Below, in pieces: positions 15,245-23,539 of a DNA stretch of 33,306 nucleotides. Source of the DNA: Luteitalea sp. (GTDB taxonomy: Bacteria; Acidobacteriota; Vicinamibacteria; Vicinamibacterales; Vicinamibacteraceae); assembly GCA_009377495.1 (NCBI GenBank), contig WHTZ01000070.1:1-33306 (forward strand), read 5' to 3'. The notes beneath the pieces are model-generated. The model saw nothing but the letters and a program-made list of their open reading frames with translations, made no database searches and was not told the DNA's origin. Both the position numbers and the translations under genes were made by a program. Within the stretch, counting starts at the first letter, position 1. Every line of letters starts with the position of its first letter.

Positions 15245-18200
15245 ATGAAAAGGGCCGTCCGGTGGTCGACGTTGGGGTTGGTCCTCCTTGCCCTCGGGGC
15301 GCTCGGTCTCTCTGCTGGTATGCGCGCAGCACAGCCCCAAGGGACGCGCGCGTTGCTCGGCCCAACCAACGTCTCGCGTACTGTGCGGTCAGGCGTGACA
15401 CCTCGCGTGCGCGACCTGCGCCCTACACCACTGAAGTCGAGCGAGCGCGACCAGCAACTGGTCAAGGGTGGAGAAGTACGAGAGATTCGCAATCGGCGCT
15501 TGCCGAAGAGCGAGGATGACGAGCAGGCCCTCGCTCGTGCCATCAGCGGCGACGCGGCTCTCCAGCAGGTGCAGCCGACGCTGAACATCCCGTCTCCGCT
15601 CTTGTCGTTCGAAGGTCTCAGCAACGACGACGACGTCGATCAATTCGGCTTCGGCGTGCTCCCGCCTGACACGGTCGGAGACGTCGGGCCGAATCACTAC
15701 GTCCAGGCCATCAACATCGTCTATCGCGTGTTCGACAAGAACGGAGAACCGCTGGTAGGGCCGTTCAAAATGAGCCAGCTCTTCCAGGACATCGGGGGCG
15801 AGTGCGCGACGCGCGACGATGGTGATCCGATCGTCTTGTACGACCATCTCGCGGACCGCTGGCTCCTCACACAGCTTGCCGCTGCGGCGCCCATCTCGCG
15901 TCAGTGCGTTGCCATCTCGCAGACCGGCGACCCAACCGGCGCGTACTTCGCGTACGAGTTCCAGATGCCGAACGAGAAGTTCAACGACTACCCGAAGTTC
16001 GGTGTGTGGCCAGACGGCTACTACATGACAGACAACCAGTTCACGGCAGCCTTCGAGGGTGGGGGTGCGTTTGCCTTCGACCGGGCGCGTATGCTGCGGG
16101 GCGATCCTGACGCGAGCTTCATTTACTTCGACCTCGAGGAGCTCGATCCAACCATCGGCGGCATGTTGCCCTCCGATCTGGACGGCTCGCCTCCCCCTGA
16201 CGGTACGCCGAACTATTTCGTGTACTTCACCGCGACCGAATTCGGCGACGAGAGCGATGCATTGCGCATCTTCGAGTTCCATGCAGATTTCGACGATCCT
16301 GAGGCGTCGACGTTCACCGAGCGTCCGGACAGCCCATTGGCTGTCGCAGACTTCGACCCGCTCAGCCCGCCGGGTGGCGACGCCATCGAGCAGCCCCCAC
16401 CCGCGGACATCGAGACCGAGTCGCTGGACGCGATCTCGGATCGATTGATGCACCGGCTCGTCTACCGCAACACTGGGGATCGCGAGTCGCTTGTCGTCAA
16501 TCACACCGTCAACGTGGGGACCGGGACCACGATCGAGACCCACCAGGCTGGCGTACGCTACTACGAGCTTCAGCGACTGCTATCGGACGGCTTATTTGAC
16601 GTGCACGAGCAGGCGACCTTCGCGCCTGACGAAGACAACCGCTGGATGGGCAGTGCCGCGACGGACCATCAGGGCAATCTCGCCGTGGGCTACAGCGTGT
16701 CGAGCGTCGAGACATTTCCGTCGATCCGCTACGCGGGGCGCCTGGCGTCCGACCCGCCAGGCGGCTTGACGCAAGGCGAGACGGAGCTCCAAGGCGGAAG
16801 CTTCGTGCAGCGCGATACCAGGTCACGTTGGGGCGACTACAGCTCGCTCAACGTCGACCCTGTCGACGAGTGCACGTTCTGGTATACGAACCAGTACTAC
16901 GCGGTTGATAACCCCGACTCTCTCGCTGAATGGCAGACGCGCGTGGGCGCCTTCAAGTTCGCCGAGTGCACGCCGGCGGAGCGTGGGACGCTGGCCGGCA
17001 CTGTGACCGACTGCACCAACGCCGGGAACATCGCCGGCGCCGTTGTTCAAGTGGGAGCGTATTCGCGCGTGACTGGTGACGAGGGGCAGTACTCGATGGA
17101 CCTGCCGCCTGGCACCTACACGCTCGCCGTGACACCGCCCGCCGGTTATGAGGTCCCACCGACGGAAGAGGTGATTGTCGAGGCCAATGGCACGATGACC
17201 GCGAACGTCTGCGTCACCGGCGTCCCGCTCATCGAGCTTACTGACGCCACGCTCGTGGGTGAGGGATGCGCACCGGAAAACGAGGCGGTCGACCCGGGTG
17301 AGTTCGTGATCTTCGACATCACGCTTCGCAACACCGGATTCGCGTCCACGACGAATCTCGAGGGCACGCTGTTGGCGAACGCGACGGTCAAGCAGCCAAG
17401 CGAGCCGAGGGCCTACGGTGCCATCCCACCCGGCGGCGAGGCCACGCAACGGTACACGTGGCGCGCGAACGGCCTCTGTGGGGAGTCGTATCTCTTGCAA
17501 GTGCTCGCACAGGATGGCTCGACGAGCTTTGGGACGTTCGAGCGCAGCGACACGCTCGGCGCGGTAACCGAGCACGCGTTCACCAACGATACCGCCATCG
17601 AGCTTCCGCCGGATCCGCCGGCCGCGGGACCCGCCACGCCGTACCCGTCCACGATCGAGGTGACGGGCATTACCGAGCCAGTGAGCAAGATCTCGGTGAC
17701 GCTGCACGGCCTGGAACACACGTTCCCGTCCGATGTCGATCTGTTGCTCGTCGGTCCAGAGGGACAGAGCGTCATCCTCCTGTCCGACGTGGGTGGTGCG
17801 GACGACATCAGCGGCGTCGAGATCACGTTCGATGACGAAGCACCGACGCCCGTGCCCACGCCCATCGTTGGCGGGACGTTCCAACCCACGAACATCGACG
17901 TGGACGACGCCTTCCCAGGGCCGGCGCCGCCAGAGCCTTACGGGGCGGAGCTGTCGGTGTTCAAGATTCCCGATCCGAACGGGACGTGGAGCCTGTACGC
18001 GCTCGACGACGTCGAGACGGATACGGGCACGATCGCGGGAGGCTGGACGCTCACGGTCAGCACGCTGTCGTGCACCGTGCAGTGCGGCAGCGTTCAGCCG
18101 AAGCTTCGCGTAGACGCGACGCTGCGTCGGGCGTCGTCGACGGCCGTAATGGCCGAGATCCTGGTGAACAACGCTGGGAACGGCGTGGCACAGGCGGCGG

Positions 18201-18400
18201 AGGTGACCAGTGTCACGCTCGCGTCGGAAACGGGTTCGCCGCTCCCGCAGCGCTTGGGAGACATCCTCCCGGGCCAGACGGCAACCGTGCACGTCGCATT
18301 CGATCCATCGCCGCCGGCTGGGGAGCGCGTGCAGTTGCGCGTGGAAGGCATGTCGGTCGACGGTCCGTTCGAGGCGAGCTTGCGGCGCGTCGTGCCTTAG
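15245..18400 (+). CDS. Large secreted protein with carboxypeptidase-regulatory-like domain and P-domain
   Basis: The ATG at 15245 follows GGGAGG with 5-nt spacing and gives 1051 residues. Residues 1-30 form a signal peptide (STLGLVLLALGALGLSAG). Residues about 115-575 form a domain I know only as uncharacterised, with LPPDTVGDVGPNHYVQAIN, YDHLADRWLLTQLA, QTGDPTGAYFAYEF and NDYPKFGVWPDGYYMTDNQF. It is rich in Asp and Trp and looks like a beta-propeller-like surface domain. Residues about 579-660 match a carboxypeptidase regulatory-like beta-sandwich (GTLAGTVTDCTNAG and MDLPPGTYTLAVTPPAGYEV). Residues about 790-945 match a proprotein-convertase P-domain (LEHTFPSDVDLLLVGPEG, PNGTWSLYALDDV and AGGWTLTV). 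The C-terminus holds a CARDB-like sandwich (ILVNNAGNGVAQAAEVTSVT). No protease catalytic site was seen, so a binding or structural role outside the cell is likely. Confidence 0.88.
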   Translation: MKRAVRWSTLGLVLLALGALGLSAGMRAAQPQGTRALLGPTNVSRTVRSGVTPRVRDLRPTPLKSSERDQQLVKGGEVREIRNRRLPKSEDDEQALARAISGDAALQQVQPTLNIPSPLLSFEGLSNDDDVDQFGFGVLPPDTVGDVGPNHYVQAINIVYRVFDKNGEPLVGPFKMSQLFQDIGGECATRDDGDPIVLYDHLADRWLLTQLAAAAPISRQCVAISQTGDPTGAYFAYEFQMPNEKFNDYPKFGVWPDGYYMTDNQFTAAFEGGGAFAFDRARMLRGDPDASFIYFDLEELDPTIGGMLPSDLDGSPPPDGTPNYFVYFTATEFGDESDALRIFEFHADFDDPEASTFTERPDSPLAVADFDPLSPPGGDAIEQPPPADIETESLDAISDRLMHRLVYRNTGDRESLVVNHTVNVGTGTTIETHQAGVRYYELQRLLSDGLFDVHEQATFAPDEDNRWMGSAATDHQGNLAVGYSVSSVETFPSIRYAGRLASDPPGGLTQGETELQGGSFVQRDTRSRWGDYSSLNVDPVDECTFWYTNQYYAVDNPDSLAEWQTRVGAFKFAECTPAERGTLAGTVTDCTNAGNIAGAVVQVGAYSRVTGDEGQYSMDLPPGTYTLAVTPPAGYEVPPTEEVIVEANGTMTANVCVTGVPLIELTDATLVGEGCAPENEAVDPGEFVIFDITLRNTGFASTTNLEGTLLANATVKQPSEPRAYGAIPPGGEATQRYTWRANGLCGESYLLQVLAQDGSTSFGTFERSDTLGAVTEHAFTNDTAIELPPDPPAAGPATPYPSTIEVTGITEPVSKISVTLHGLEHTFPSDVDLLLVGPEGQSVILLSDVGGADDISGVEITFDDEAPTPVPTPIVGGTFQPTNIDVDDAFPGPAPPEPYGAELSVFKIPDPNGTWSLYALDDVETDTGTIAGGWTLTVSTLSCTVQCGSVQPKLRVDATLRRASSTAVMAEILVNNAGNGVAQAAEVTSVTLASETGSPLPQRLGDILPGQTATVHVAFDPSPPAGERVQLRVEGMSVDGPFEASLRRVVP

Positions 18401-18840
18401 CGACACTTGACCAGACGAACGGGCTTGCCGTGCTCCAACGAGAACGTCCCGAGCTTCGTGCCGCTTTCCGTGAGCTCGACGCTCAACGTCATATCGTCGT
18501 TGCGCACGCGTCCGACGTATCGTGCGGCGAGCTTCTGATCGGCCGCACCTTCCCGCACGGCCCCTCCCTGCTCCTGCACGTGCCAGCCCGTGGCGACGAA
18601 CCGACCGTCCGCATCGGTCGCGATCGGCTGATCGATGCCGCCGTGTCCGCAGTCGTACTCCACCGTTCCGCCGTTCGCGGTGACGGTGAGCCGTGCCTGC
18701 TGACCGCCCCACAGACCGGGCTCAACGGGTTCCGGTCGCCCTTGGGGTATGGTCGGGGCGTTGCCACACGACGCGGCAAGCGCACCCGCTAACGCTAGGC
18801 CGCCCGCGATGCTGATCATCGTGCCCGTCGCGCTTCGCAT
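18397..18840 (-). CDS. Small putative lipoprotein
   Basis: The ATG at 18840 has GGGAGG about 8 nt upstream and gives 147 residues. The N-terminus has a hydrophobic segment (ISIAGGLALAGALAASC) that ends at a cysteine in a plausible lipobox (AAS-C). After cleavage, CGNAPTIPQG would be lipid-anchored. The rest contains beta-strand-like stretches (ARLTVTANGGTVEYDCGHGG, VGRVRNDDMTLSVELTESG) and two further cysteines, reminiscent of small envelope proteins of unknown role. I do not recognise a named family. Its TAA overlaps the TAG of the convergent secreted-protein gene by two bases (TTAG at 18397-18400). Confidence 0.75.
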   Translation of the reverse strand: MRSATGTMISIAGGLALAGALAASCGNAPTIPQGRPEPVEPGLWGGQQARLTVTANGGTVEYDCGHGGIDQPIATDADGRFVATGWHVQEQGGAVREGAADQKLAARYVGRVRNDDMTLSVELTESGTKLGTFSLEHGKPVRLVKCR

Positions 18841-18943
18841 CGGCCACCCTCCCAATTGTTGCGGATCATCCAATTGTACCCACGACCCCCTTCCCCTGGA
18901 CCTCCCGTTCGGGGCATTCTAGAAGTAGGAAACGGGGACGGAC

Positions 18944-19162
18944 ATGAAGGAACAAGCTGAGCTAAATGAGCAGATCCAGCACGCGCCGCTCAAGCCACTC
19001 GAGGTGCCGGAACCCGTGAGGCCGGACGCCGTGGGCCCGGCCAGCATGACCGAGCGCCTTCCGGGTGCGGCTGGCACCGGCTACATCCACGGGAACCGCC
19101 ACGGCTGGCCGCACCGCGCAGGTGAGCCAGAGCCCACCGAGATGCACTACGAAGGGCACTGA
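18944..19162 (+). CDS. 72-residue hypothetical protein, proline- and histidine-rich
   Basis: The ATG at 18944 has GGGGACGGA just upstream as a possible ribosome binding site, although this also resembles the hairpin-repeat motif. The product is hydrophilic with no membrane segment. Features are an acidic/glutamine start (EQAELNEQIQH), a proline-rich middle (PLEVPEPVRPDAVGP) and a His/Gly-rich end (GYIHGNRHGWPHR and MHYEGH). Third codon positions are GC-rich like the neighbouring genes, which supports coding. I recognise no family. It stands alone after a divergent lipoprotein gene. A chance frame is still possible. Confidence 0.5.
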   Translation: MKEQAELNEQIQHAPLKPLEVPEPVRPDAVGPASMTERLPGAAGTGYIHGNRHGWPHRAGEPEPTEMHYEGH

Positions 19163-19234
19163 TCTCCGGTGAATCAATCCGCTGTAGTCAGGGGGTGCTT
19201 AACGGAAATGGGGGTCGCGAGATCTGGAGGGTCG

Positions 19235-19300
19235 GAAAAAGGGGACAGGCCCCTTTTTCGAGAACCAACGCCGACGAAAAAGGGGCCTGTCCCCTTTTTC
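19235..19300. repeat. Hairpin repeat copy 2: 26-bp perfect inverted repeat (GGGGACAGGCCCC family)
   Basis: The arms at 19235-19260 and 19275-19300 are exact reverse complements (GAAAAAGGGGACAGGCCCCT and on), with a 14-base loop, AGAACCAACGCCGA. The loop shares the AACGCCGA end with copy 1. It lies about 70 nt after the small orphan gene and 120 nt before the YjbQ-like gene; unlike the other copies it does not abut a stop codon. Confidence 0.9.
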
Positions 19301-19419
19301 TCCAGCGTTCTGGCGATCGTCGTGACCCGCGTTTCCGTTCAGCACCCGGCTACGCCTGCCGCTGCTCGATCTTTACCGAGCTCCTGCGTTAAACTGTGGG
19401 GCCGACTGACGCGCCGCGC

Positions 19420-20490
19420 ATGGCCACATTGCCTGTCGAAGTTACGCTAGAGGTTAGCCCGCGGGCACGGTTCGACGTCATCGATGTCCGCCGCCGTGTG
19501 GCTCAAGAGTACCACGACGTCCTCGACGTCTACTCACGTGCGCTGTACTGCTCGTTTCACACGACCGCGGGTTATCTGGAGCAAAGCCTCGCCTCTCGCC
19601 TCGAGCACCGTCGCGACCGGGTTGCGCCCTACGTCCAGCTCTTCCGGACGTTGTTCCCGCAGGGAGCCGACTACGAGCACGACAAGCTGCATTTACGGCA
19701 GGAGCTCAGCGACGAGCAGCGGCGCGTGGAACCGCGCAACGCCGATTCGCACCTCGCGTTCATCGGTGCCGGGCTCACGCCTGTGGTGAGTTACGTCAAT
19801 CGTCCAGGGAACCCGGTGTACTTCGTGGACTTGGACGGGCTCAACGGCGAGCAGCCGCGCCGCCGCCAGACGACCGTGCTCGGATTCGACGACGAGGAGG
19901 TGGTTGCACGCGAGCGCCTCAGTGTACCGGTCTCCGCGCATCCGGTTGACTCGATCAACCTGAAGAATCCACGGCTGGGCTTCTACGAGCAGATCCAAGG
20001 GCTCGTCGCCCGCCATGGCGTCGAAAAGGGACGCGTTCATCTTTCCCTGGCCGTCACCGAGCGGCAAGCCGGTCTGACCATCAATGAGTACGAAACTCTG
20101 CTCATGCGCCACGACCTCGCCGATGTGTTGCACGACCCCTTGCGTTTCGTCGCCGAGAAGAGCCGCAGCCTGCTCGCCCACCCCCGCGCGATTCCCAACA
20201 AGACCATCGACTACGCGAAATACGACCTGGTCCGAGTCTTCAACGAGATCTTCGACGCGCTCGGCTTGCGCGAGTCGTTTGTCGAGCAGATCGTCTCGCG
20301 CGTCATTGCGCTGCCAGCCTCCCGATTCCTGAGAATGAAGCGCGCCGTGAGCCTCCTCGTCTCCGACCGCGATCGGTCGGGTTGCGGTACTCTCGTGCAG
20401 GGCCAGTACCAGAGCCCGATCTTGGTGCAATGGCACAAGGCAGCGCGAGGCCAGCGGCACGTTGACGTCACGCTCACCCGCTTCCGGTAA
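19420..20490 (+). CDS. Tandem YjbQ-like (UPF0047) protein
   Basis: Two in-frame starts are possible, GTG 19396 and ATG 19420; neither has a clear ribosome binding site. I chose the ATG, which gives 356 residues and begins just before the conserved part. The first half carries UPF0047/YjbQ marks: SFHTTAGYLEQSL (about residue 45) and PRNADSHLAFIGAGLTPVV (about 105). The second half repeats the pattern in weaker form: GRVHLSLAVTERQAGLTINE (about 201-220), where HTTAG has become TERQAG. So it appears to be an internal duplication with one lobe altered. Small single-domain YjbQ proteins have been linked to weak thiamine-phosphate synthase activity, but the family role is not settled. The C-terminal 100 residues (DYAKYDLVRVFNEIFDALGL) match nothing I know. 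Confidence 0.7.
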   Translation: MATLPVEVTLEVSPRARFDVIDVRRRVAQEYHDVLDVYSRALYCSFHTTAGYLEQSLASRLEHRRDRVAPYVQLFRTLFPQGADYEHDKLHLRQELSDEQRRVEPRNADSHLAFIGAGLTPVVSYVNRPGNPVYFVDLDGLNGEQPRRRQTTVLGFDDEEVVARERLSVPVSAHPVDSINLKNPRLGFYEQIQGLVARHGVEKGRVHLSLAVTERQAGLTINEYETLLMRHDLADVLHDPLRFVAEKSRSLLAHPRAIPNKTIDYAKYDLVRVFNEIFDALGLRESFVEQIVSRVIALPASRFLRMKRAVSLLVSDRDRSGCGTLVQGQYQSPILVQWHKAARGQRHVDVTLTRFR

Positions 20491-20495
20491 GAGCG

Positions 20496-20571
20496 CCACA
20501 GACGGACACAGATGCACACAGATCGTAATGAACACAGATAGGTCGATTGGGCTTATCGTGTCCATCTGTGG
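20496..20571. repeat. Imperfect inverted repeat with CACAGAT repeats
   Basis: CCACAGACGGACAC (20496-20509) pairs with GTGTCCATCTGTGG (20558-20571) at 13 of 14 positions. The loop holds two further CACAGAT strings (near 20516 and 20533). It begins 5 nt after the YjbQ-like gene stop and lies before the MFS gene, so it could act as a terminator or attenuator. I recall similar CACAGAT-rich intergenic repeats in several environmental phyla; this was not checked. Confidence 0.6.
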
Positions 20572-20598
20572 ATCAAAACGTCTGTCTCTATTCGTGGA

Positions 20599-21915
20599 AT
20601 GACGTTCCCCGTCGCTCTTCGTTCTCTCCGCCACCAGAACTTCCGCCTCTTCCTCTCCGGTCAACTCGTCTCGCTGATCGGCACGTGGATGCAGATGGTG
20701 GCCCAGGCGTGGCTCGTCTATCGCCTCACGGGCTCGTCGGTACAGCTCGGGCTGATTGGCTTCGCCGGTCAGATTCCGGTCTTCCTGCTTGCACCACTCG
20801 GCGGGGCCGTCGCTGATCGCGTCAGTCGCCACCGGGTGGTCGTCGCCGCGCAGGCGACGATGATGGTGCTGGCCCTGTTGCTGGCAGTGCTGACGTTGTC
20901 CGACCTGGTGCGGTTGTCGCATATCTACGTCCTTGCCACCTTGCTCGGCATGGCAAACGCGTTCGACATGCCGGCGCGGCAAGCCTTTGTCATTGAGATG
21001 GTCGGTCGGTCAGACCTACAGAACGCCATCGCGCTCAACTCGTCGATGGTGAACGCCGCGCGCATTGCTGGACCGGCCATTGCCGGCCTCACCGTCGCGG
21101 CTGTGGGCGAGGGTTGGTGCTTTCTCATCAACGGCCTGAGCTATGTCGCGGTCATCGCGGGCTTGCTCGCGATGCGGGTGAGGTCGCAGCCGTACGTGCA
21201 CGCCACGGTCCCGGCTTGGGCGAGCATCCTCGAGGGGCTCGACTTTGTCGCGCGCACGGAACCTGTTCGAGCATTGCTCCTGCTGCTCGGCCTCGTCAGC
21301 CTGATGGGCATGCCGTACACGGTGCTCATGCCGGTCTTCGCCGATCAAATGCTTGGGGGTGGCGTGTGGGGATACGGGACACTGCTCGCAGCGGCCGGCG
21401 TTGGCTCACTCGCTGGTGCCGTGACCCTGACCATGCGGCGGGATCTGAGGGGGCTGGGGAAGTGGGTCGCCATCGCCTGCGGGAGCTTTGGTGTGGGGCT
21501 CGTGCTCTTCTCCCTGTCGCGGCACTTCTGGCTCTCGGCGTCGATCCTTCTGCCGACCGGCTACTTCATGATGTTCCAAATGGCAGCGTCGAATACGCTC
21601 ATCCAGTCGATGGTGCCGGACGCGTTACGCGGTCGTGTGATGGCGGTCTACTCGATGATGTTCATCGGCATGGCGCCATTCGGCGCGCTCTTGGCCGGTA
21701 TGCTGGCGGATGCCATCGGTCCGCCGCTCACCGTGGCGGTCGGCGGGGCAGCGTGCCTGGTAGGGGCAGTCTTGTTCGCGTACCGCCTACCGGCGCTGCG
21801 CGGTCCTGCCCGAAAGCTCATCGTCGCGCAGCAGGCTGCGGCGGGTGACCCAGCGGAGAGCACAACCGGAACCGCGACGCGCGTGACCGCACGCCATGAG
21901 AGGAGACGTACGTAG
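20599..21915 (+). CDS. MFS transporter, enterobactin-exporter-like (MFS_3) family
   Basis: The ATG at 20599 gives 438 residues with about 12 membrane helices. The N-terminus, LRSLRHQNFRLFLSGQLVSL then GTWMQMVAQAWLVYRLTGSS, is characteristic of the PF05977 (EntS-like) major facilitators. GGAVADRVSRHRVV is the loop 2-3 signature. Members export siderophores, macrolides or other small molecules by proton antiport; the substrate here is unknown. The C-terminal 35 residues are hydrophilic and basic (TARHERRRT). The gene converges with the aldehyde dehydrogenase gene across a 23-nt gap that holds a hairpin. The nearest gene upstream is the YjbQ-like gene, with no clear functional link. Confidence 0.9.
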   Translation: MTFPVALRSLRHQNFRLFLSGQLVSLIGTWMQMVAQAWLVYRLTGSSVQLGLIGFAGQIPVFLLAPLGGAVADRVSRHRVVVAAQATMMVLALLLAVLTLSDLVRLSHIYVLATLLGMANAFDMPARQAFVIEMVGRSDLQNAIALNSSMVNAARIAGPAIAGLTVAAVGEGWCFLINGLSYVAVIAGLLAMRVRSQPYVHATVPAWASILEGLDFVARTEPVRALLLLLGLVSLMGMPYTVLMPVFADQMLGGGVWGYGTLLAAAGVGSLAGAVTLTMRRDLRGLGKWVAIACGSFGVGLVLFSLSRHFWLSASILLPTGYFMMFQMAASNTLIQSMVPDALRGRVMAVYSMMFIGMAPFGALLAGMLADAIGPPLTVAVGGAACLVGAVLFAYRLPALRGPARKLIVAQQAAAGDPAESTTGTATRVTARHERRRT

Positions 21916-21916
21916 C

Positions 21917-21934
21917 GCAGCCCCGTTGGGCTGC
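21917..21934. terminator. Short hairpin in the convergent gap, possible bidirectional terminator
   Basis: GCAGCCC-CGTT-GGGCTGC forms a perfect 7-bp stem with a 4-base loop. It lies 1 nt after the MFS stop codon and 4 nt from the stop of the aldehyde dehydrogenase gene on the other strand. There is no T run, so termination strength is uncertain. Confidence 0.45.
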
Positions 21935-21938
21935 CATA

Positions 21939-23537
21939 TCACAGCGTAGCTTTTGTCAGCTCGCCGTCGACCAGCCGCCAGATGCCGCGCGGGTTCGCGT
22001 CGCGAAGCTCCGGTGGCAGGAGCGTGTGCGGAGCGTTCTGATAGCAGACGGGACGTACAAATCGCAGGATCGCGGCGCTGCCGACCGATGTGAACCGCGC
22101 GTCAGTTGTGGCCGGCCATGGCCCGCCGTGCTGCATCGCGTGGCACACCTCCACGCCGGTTGGATAGCCGTTGAAGATGACGCGGCCCGCCTTGTCGCTG
22201 AGGATCTCGATGAGTGGCCCGGCGGCGGCAAGATCAGTGTCGGTGCCGTGGACGGTTGCTGTGAGTTGGCCGTCGAGCGCCCGCGCGACCTCCTCCATTT
22301 CTGCGACGTTGGCGGCTCGAACGAGTAGCGCGAATGGACCGAAGACCTCGTGCATCAGCGACGACTGCTCGAGCAGGGTTTGAGCGTCCGTCGTGAACAC
22401 GTGCGCTCCCGCCTCCGTGCGCGCGCGATCAACCGACGTCTCGGCTGCGGCGAGTCGCGATACGCCGGGCGTTGCACCCACAGCCAGCACGCCCGAGTTG
22501 AAGCGCTCGGAGATGCCTGGATAGAGCAGCGAGCCAGGGCGCGCGGCTTCGATCCGGCGGGCGAGCGCGTCGCACAACGCGTCCGCGTCCGACGAGGCAG
22601 GGGTGAAGAGCAGCCCAGGCTTGGTGCAGAACTGACCGACACCCAATGTCATCGACGCGACAAAGCCCTCGGCAATCGCCGCGCCGCGCGTCTTCAGAGC
22701 GTCCGGCAAAACGAAGATCGGGTTCACACTCCCCATCTCGGCAAAGACCGGGATGGGATCCGGCCGTGCCGCCGCAGCGCGGGTGAGCGCACGGCCCGCC
22801 CCGAGCGATCCGGTGAAGCCAACGGCACGTGTGTGCGGGTGCTGAACCAGCGGGCCACCGATTACCTGACCGCGCCCCTGCAGCAGCGAAAACACACCCG
22901 CCGGTAGCCGGCAACGTTCGCAGGCACGCGCCACCGCAGACAAAACGAGCTCAGACGTGCCTGGATGCGCCTCGTGCGCCTTGACCACAACCGGGTTGCC
23001 GGCCGCGAGGGCAGACGCGGTATCGCCGCCTGCGACAGAAAATGCCAGCGGAAAATTGCTCGCACTGAACACGACTACCGGGCCGATTGGCACCAGCAGC
23101 CGGCGGACGTCTGGTTTGGGCAAAGGCTGGCGATCTGGGATCGGGCGATCGATGCGTGCGTCCAGCCAGGAACCCTCGCGCACCAGGCTGCCAAAGAGCC
23201 GGAGCTGGTTGCACGTGCGCCCGCGCTCGGCTGTGAGCCGATCCTGTGACAGCGCGGTCTCCGCGTGCGCGCGGTCGATGAGTGTGTCGCCGAGCGCCAT
23301 GATCTCCTCGGCGATGGTGTCCAAGAACACCGCGCGAGCATCCGGCGTTGTCGCGCGGTAGTCGGCAAACGCCGACCTAGCTCCCTCGAGCGCGCGGTCC
23401 ACATCGTCGAGCGACGCCTCGTGAAAGTCGGGCTCGAGCGCTGTCGCGTTCTGCGGATCGATCGCACGAAAGACATGACCGGAGCCGCGGCTCAGACGGC
23501 CCGCAACGAAAGACTGTCCGTGAAGACGCAAATTCAC
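21939..23537 (-). CDS. Alpha-ketoglutarate semialdehyde dehydrogenase (2,5-dioxovalerate dehydrogenase)
   Basis: The GTG start at 23537 gives 532 residues. It is an NADP-type aldehyde dehydrogenase. VVFSASNFPLAFSVAGGDTA and GNPVVVKAHEAHPGTSELV form the cofactor region, with GFTGSLGAGRAL as the nucleotide turn. The general base is Glu in FAEMGSVNP (about residue 267), and the nucleophile is Cys in GVGQFCTKPG (about 304). The ASNFPLAFS and AHEAHPGTSE strings are typical of the KGSADH group. It oxidises alpha-ketoglutarate semialdehyde to 2-oxoglutarate, the last step of oxidative pentose, hexarate or hydroxyproline routes. It starts 2 nt after the stop of the FAH-family gene, so the two are very likely co-translated, which supports this role. 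Confidence 0.9.
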   Translation of the reverse strand: MNLRLHGQSFVAGRLSRGSGHVFRAIDPQNATALEPDFHEASLDDVDRALEGARSAFADYRATTPDARAVFLDTIAEEIMALGDTLIDRAHAETALSQDRLTAERGRTCNQLRLFGSLVREGSWLDARIDRPIPDRQPLPKPDVRRLLVPIGPVVVFSASNFPLAFSVAGGDTASALAAGNPVVVKAHEAHPGTSELVLSAVARACERCRLPAGVFSLLQGRGQVIGGPLVQHPHTRAVGFTGSLGAGRALTRAAAARPDPIPVFAEMGSVNPIFVLPDALKTRGAAIAEGFVASMTLGVGQFCTKPGLLFTPASSDADALCDALARRIEAARPGSLLYPGISERFNSGVLAVGATPGVSRLAAAETSVDRARTEAGAHVFTTDAQTLLEQSSLMHEVFGPFALLVRAANVAEMEEVARALDGQLTATVHGTDTDLAAAGPLIEILSDKAGRVIFNGYPTGVEVCHAMQHGGPWPATTDARFTSVGSAAILRFVRPVCYQNAPHTLLPPELRDANPRGIWRLVDGELTKATL

Positions 23538-23539
23538 CT

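Noticed and set aside
16823..18712. 629-codon open frame on the minus strand
   Set aside because: Antisense shadow of the secreted-protein gene; arginine-rich and unlike any family.
19693..20982. 429-codon open frame on the minus strand
   Set aside because: It covers the YjbQ-like gene and the start of the MFS gene in antisense, and crosses the CACAGAT repeat; it shows no motifs.
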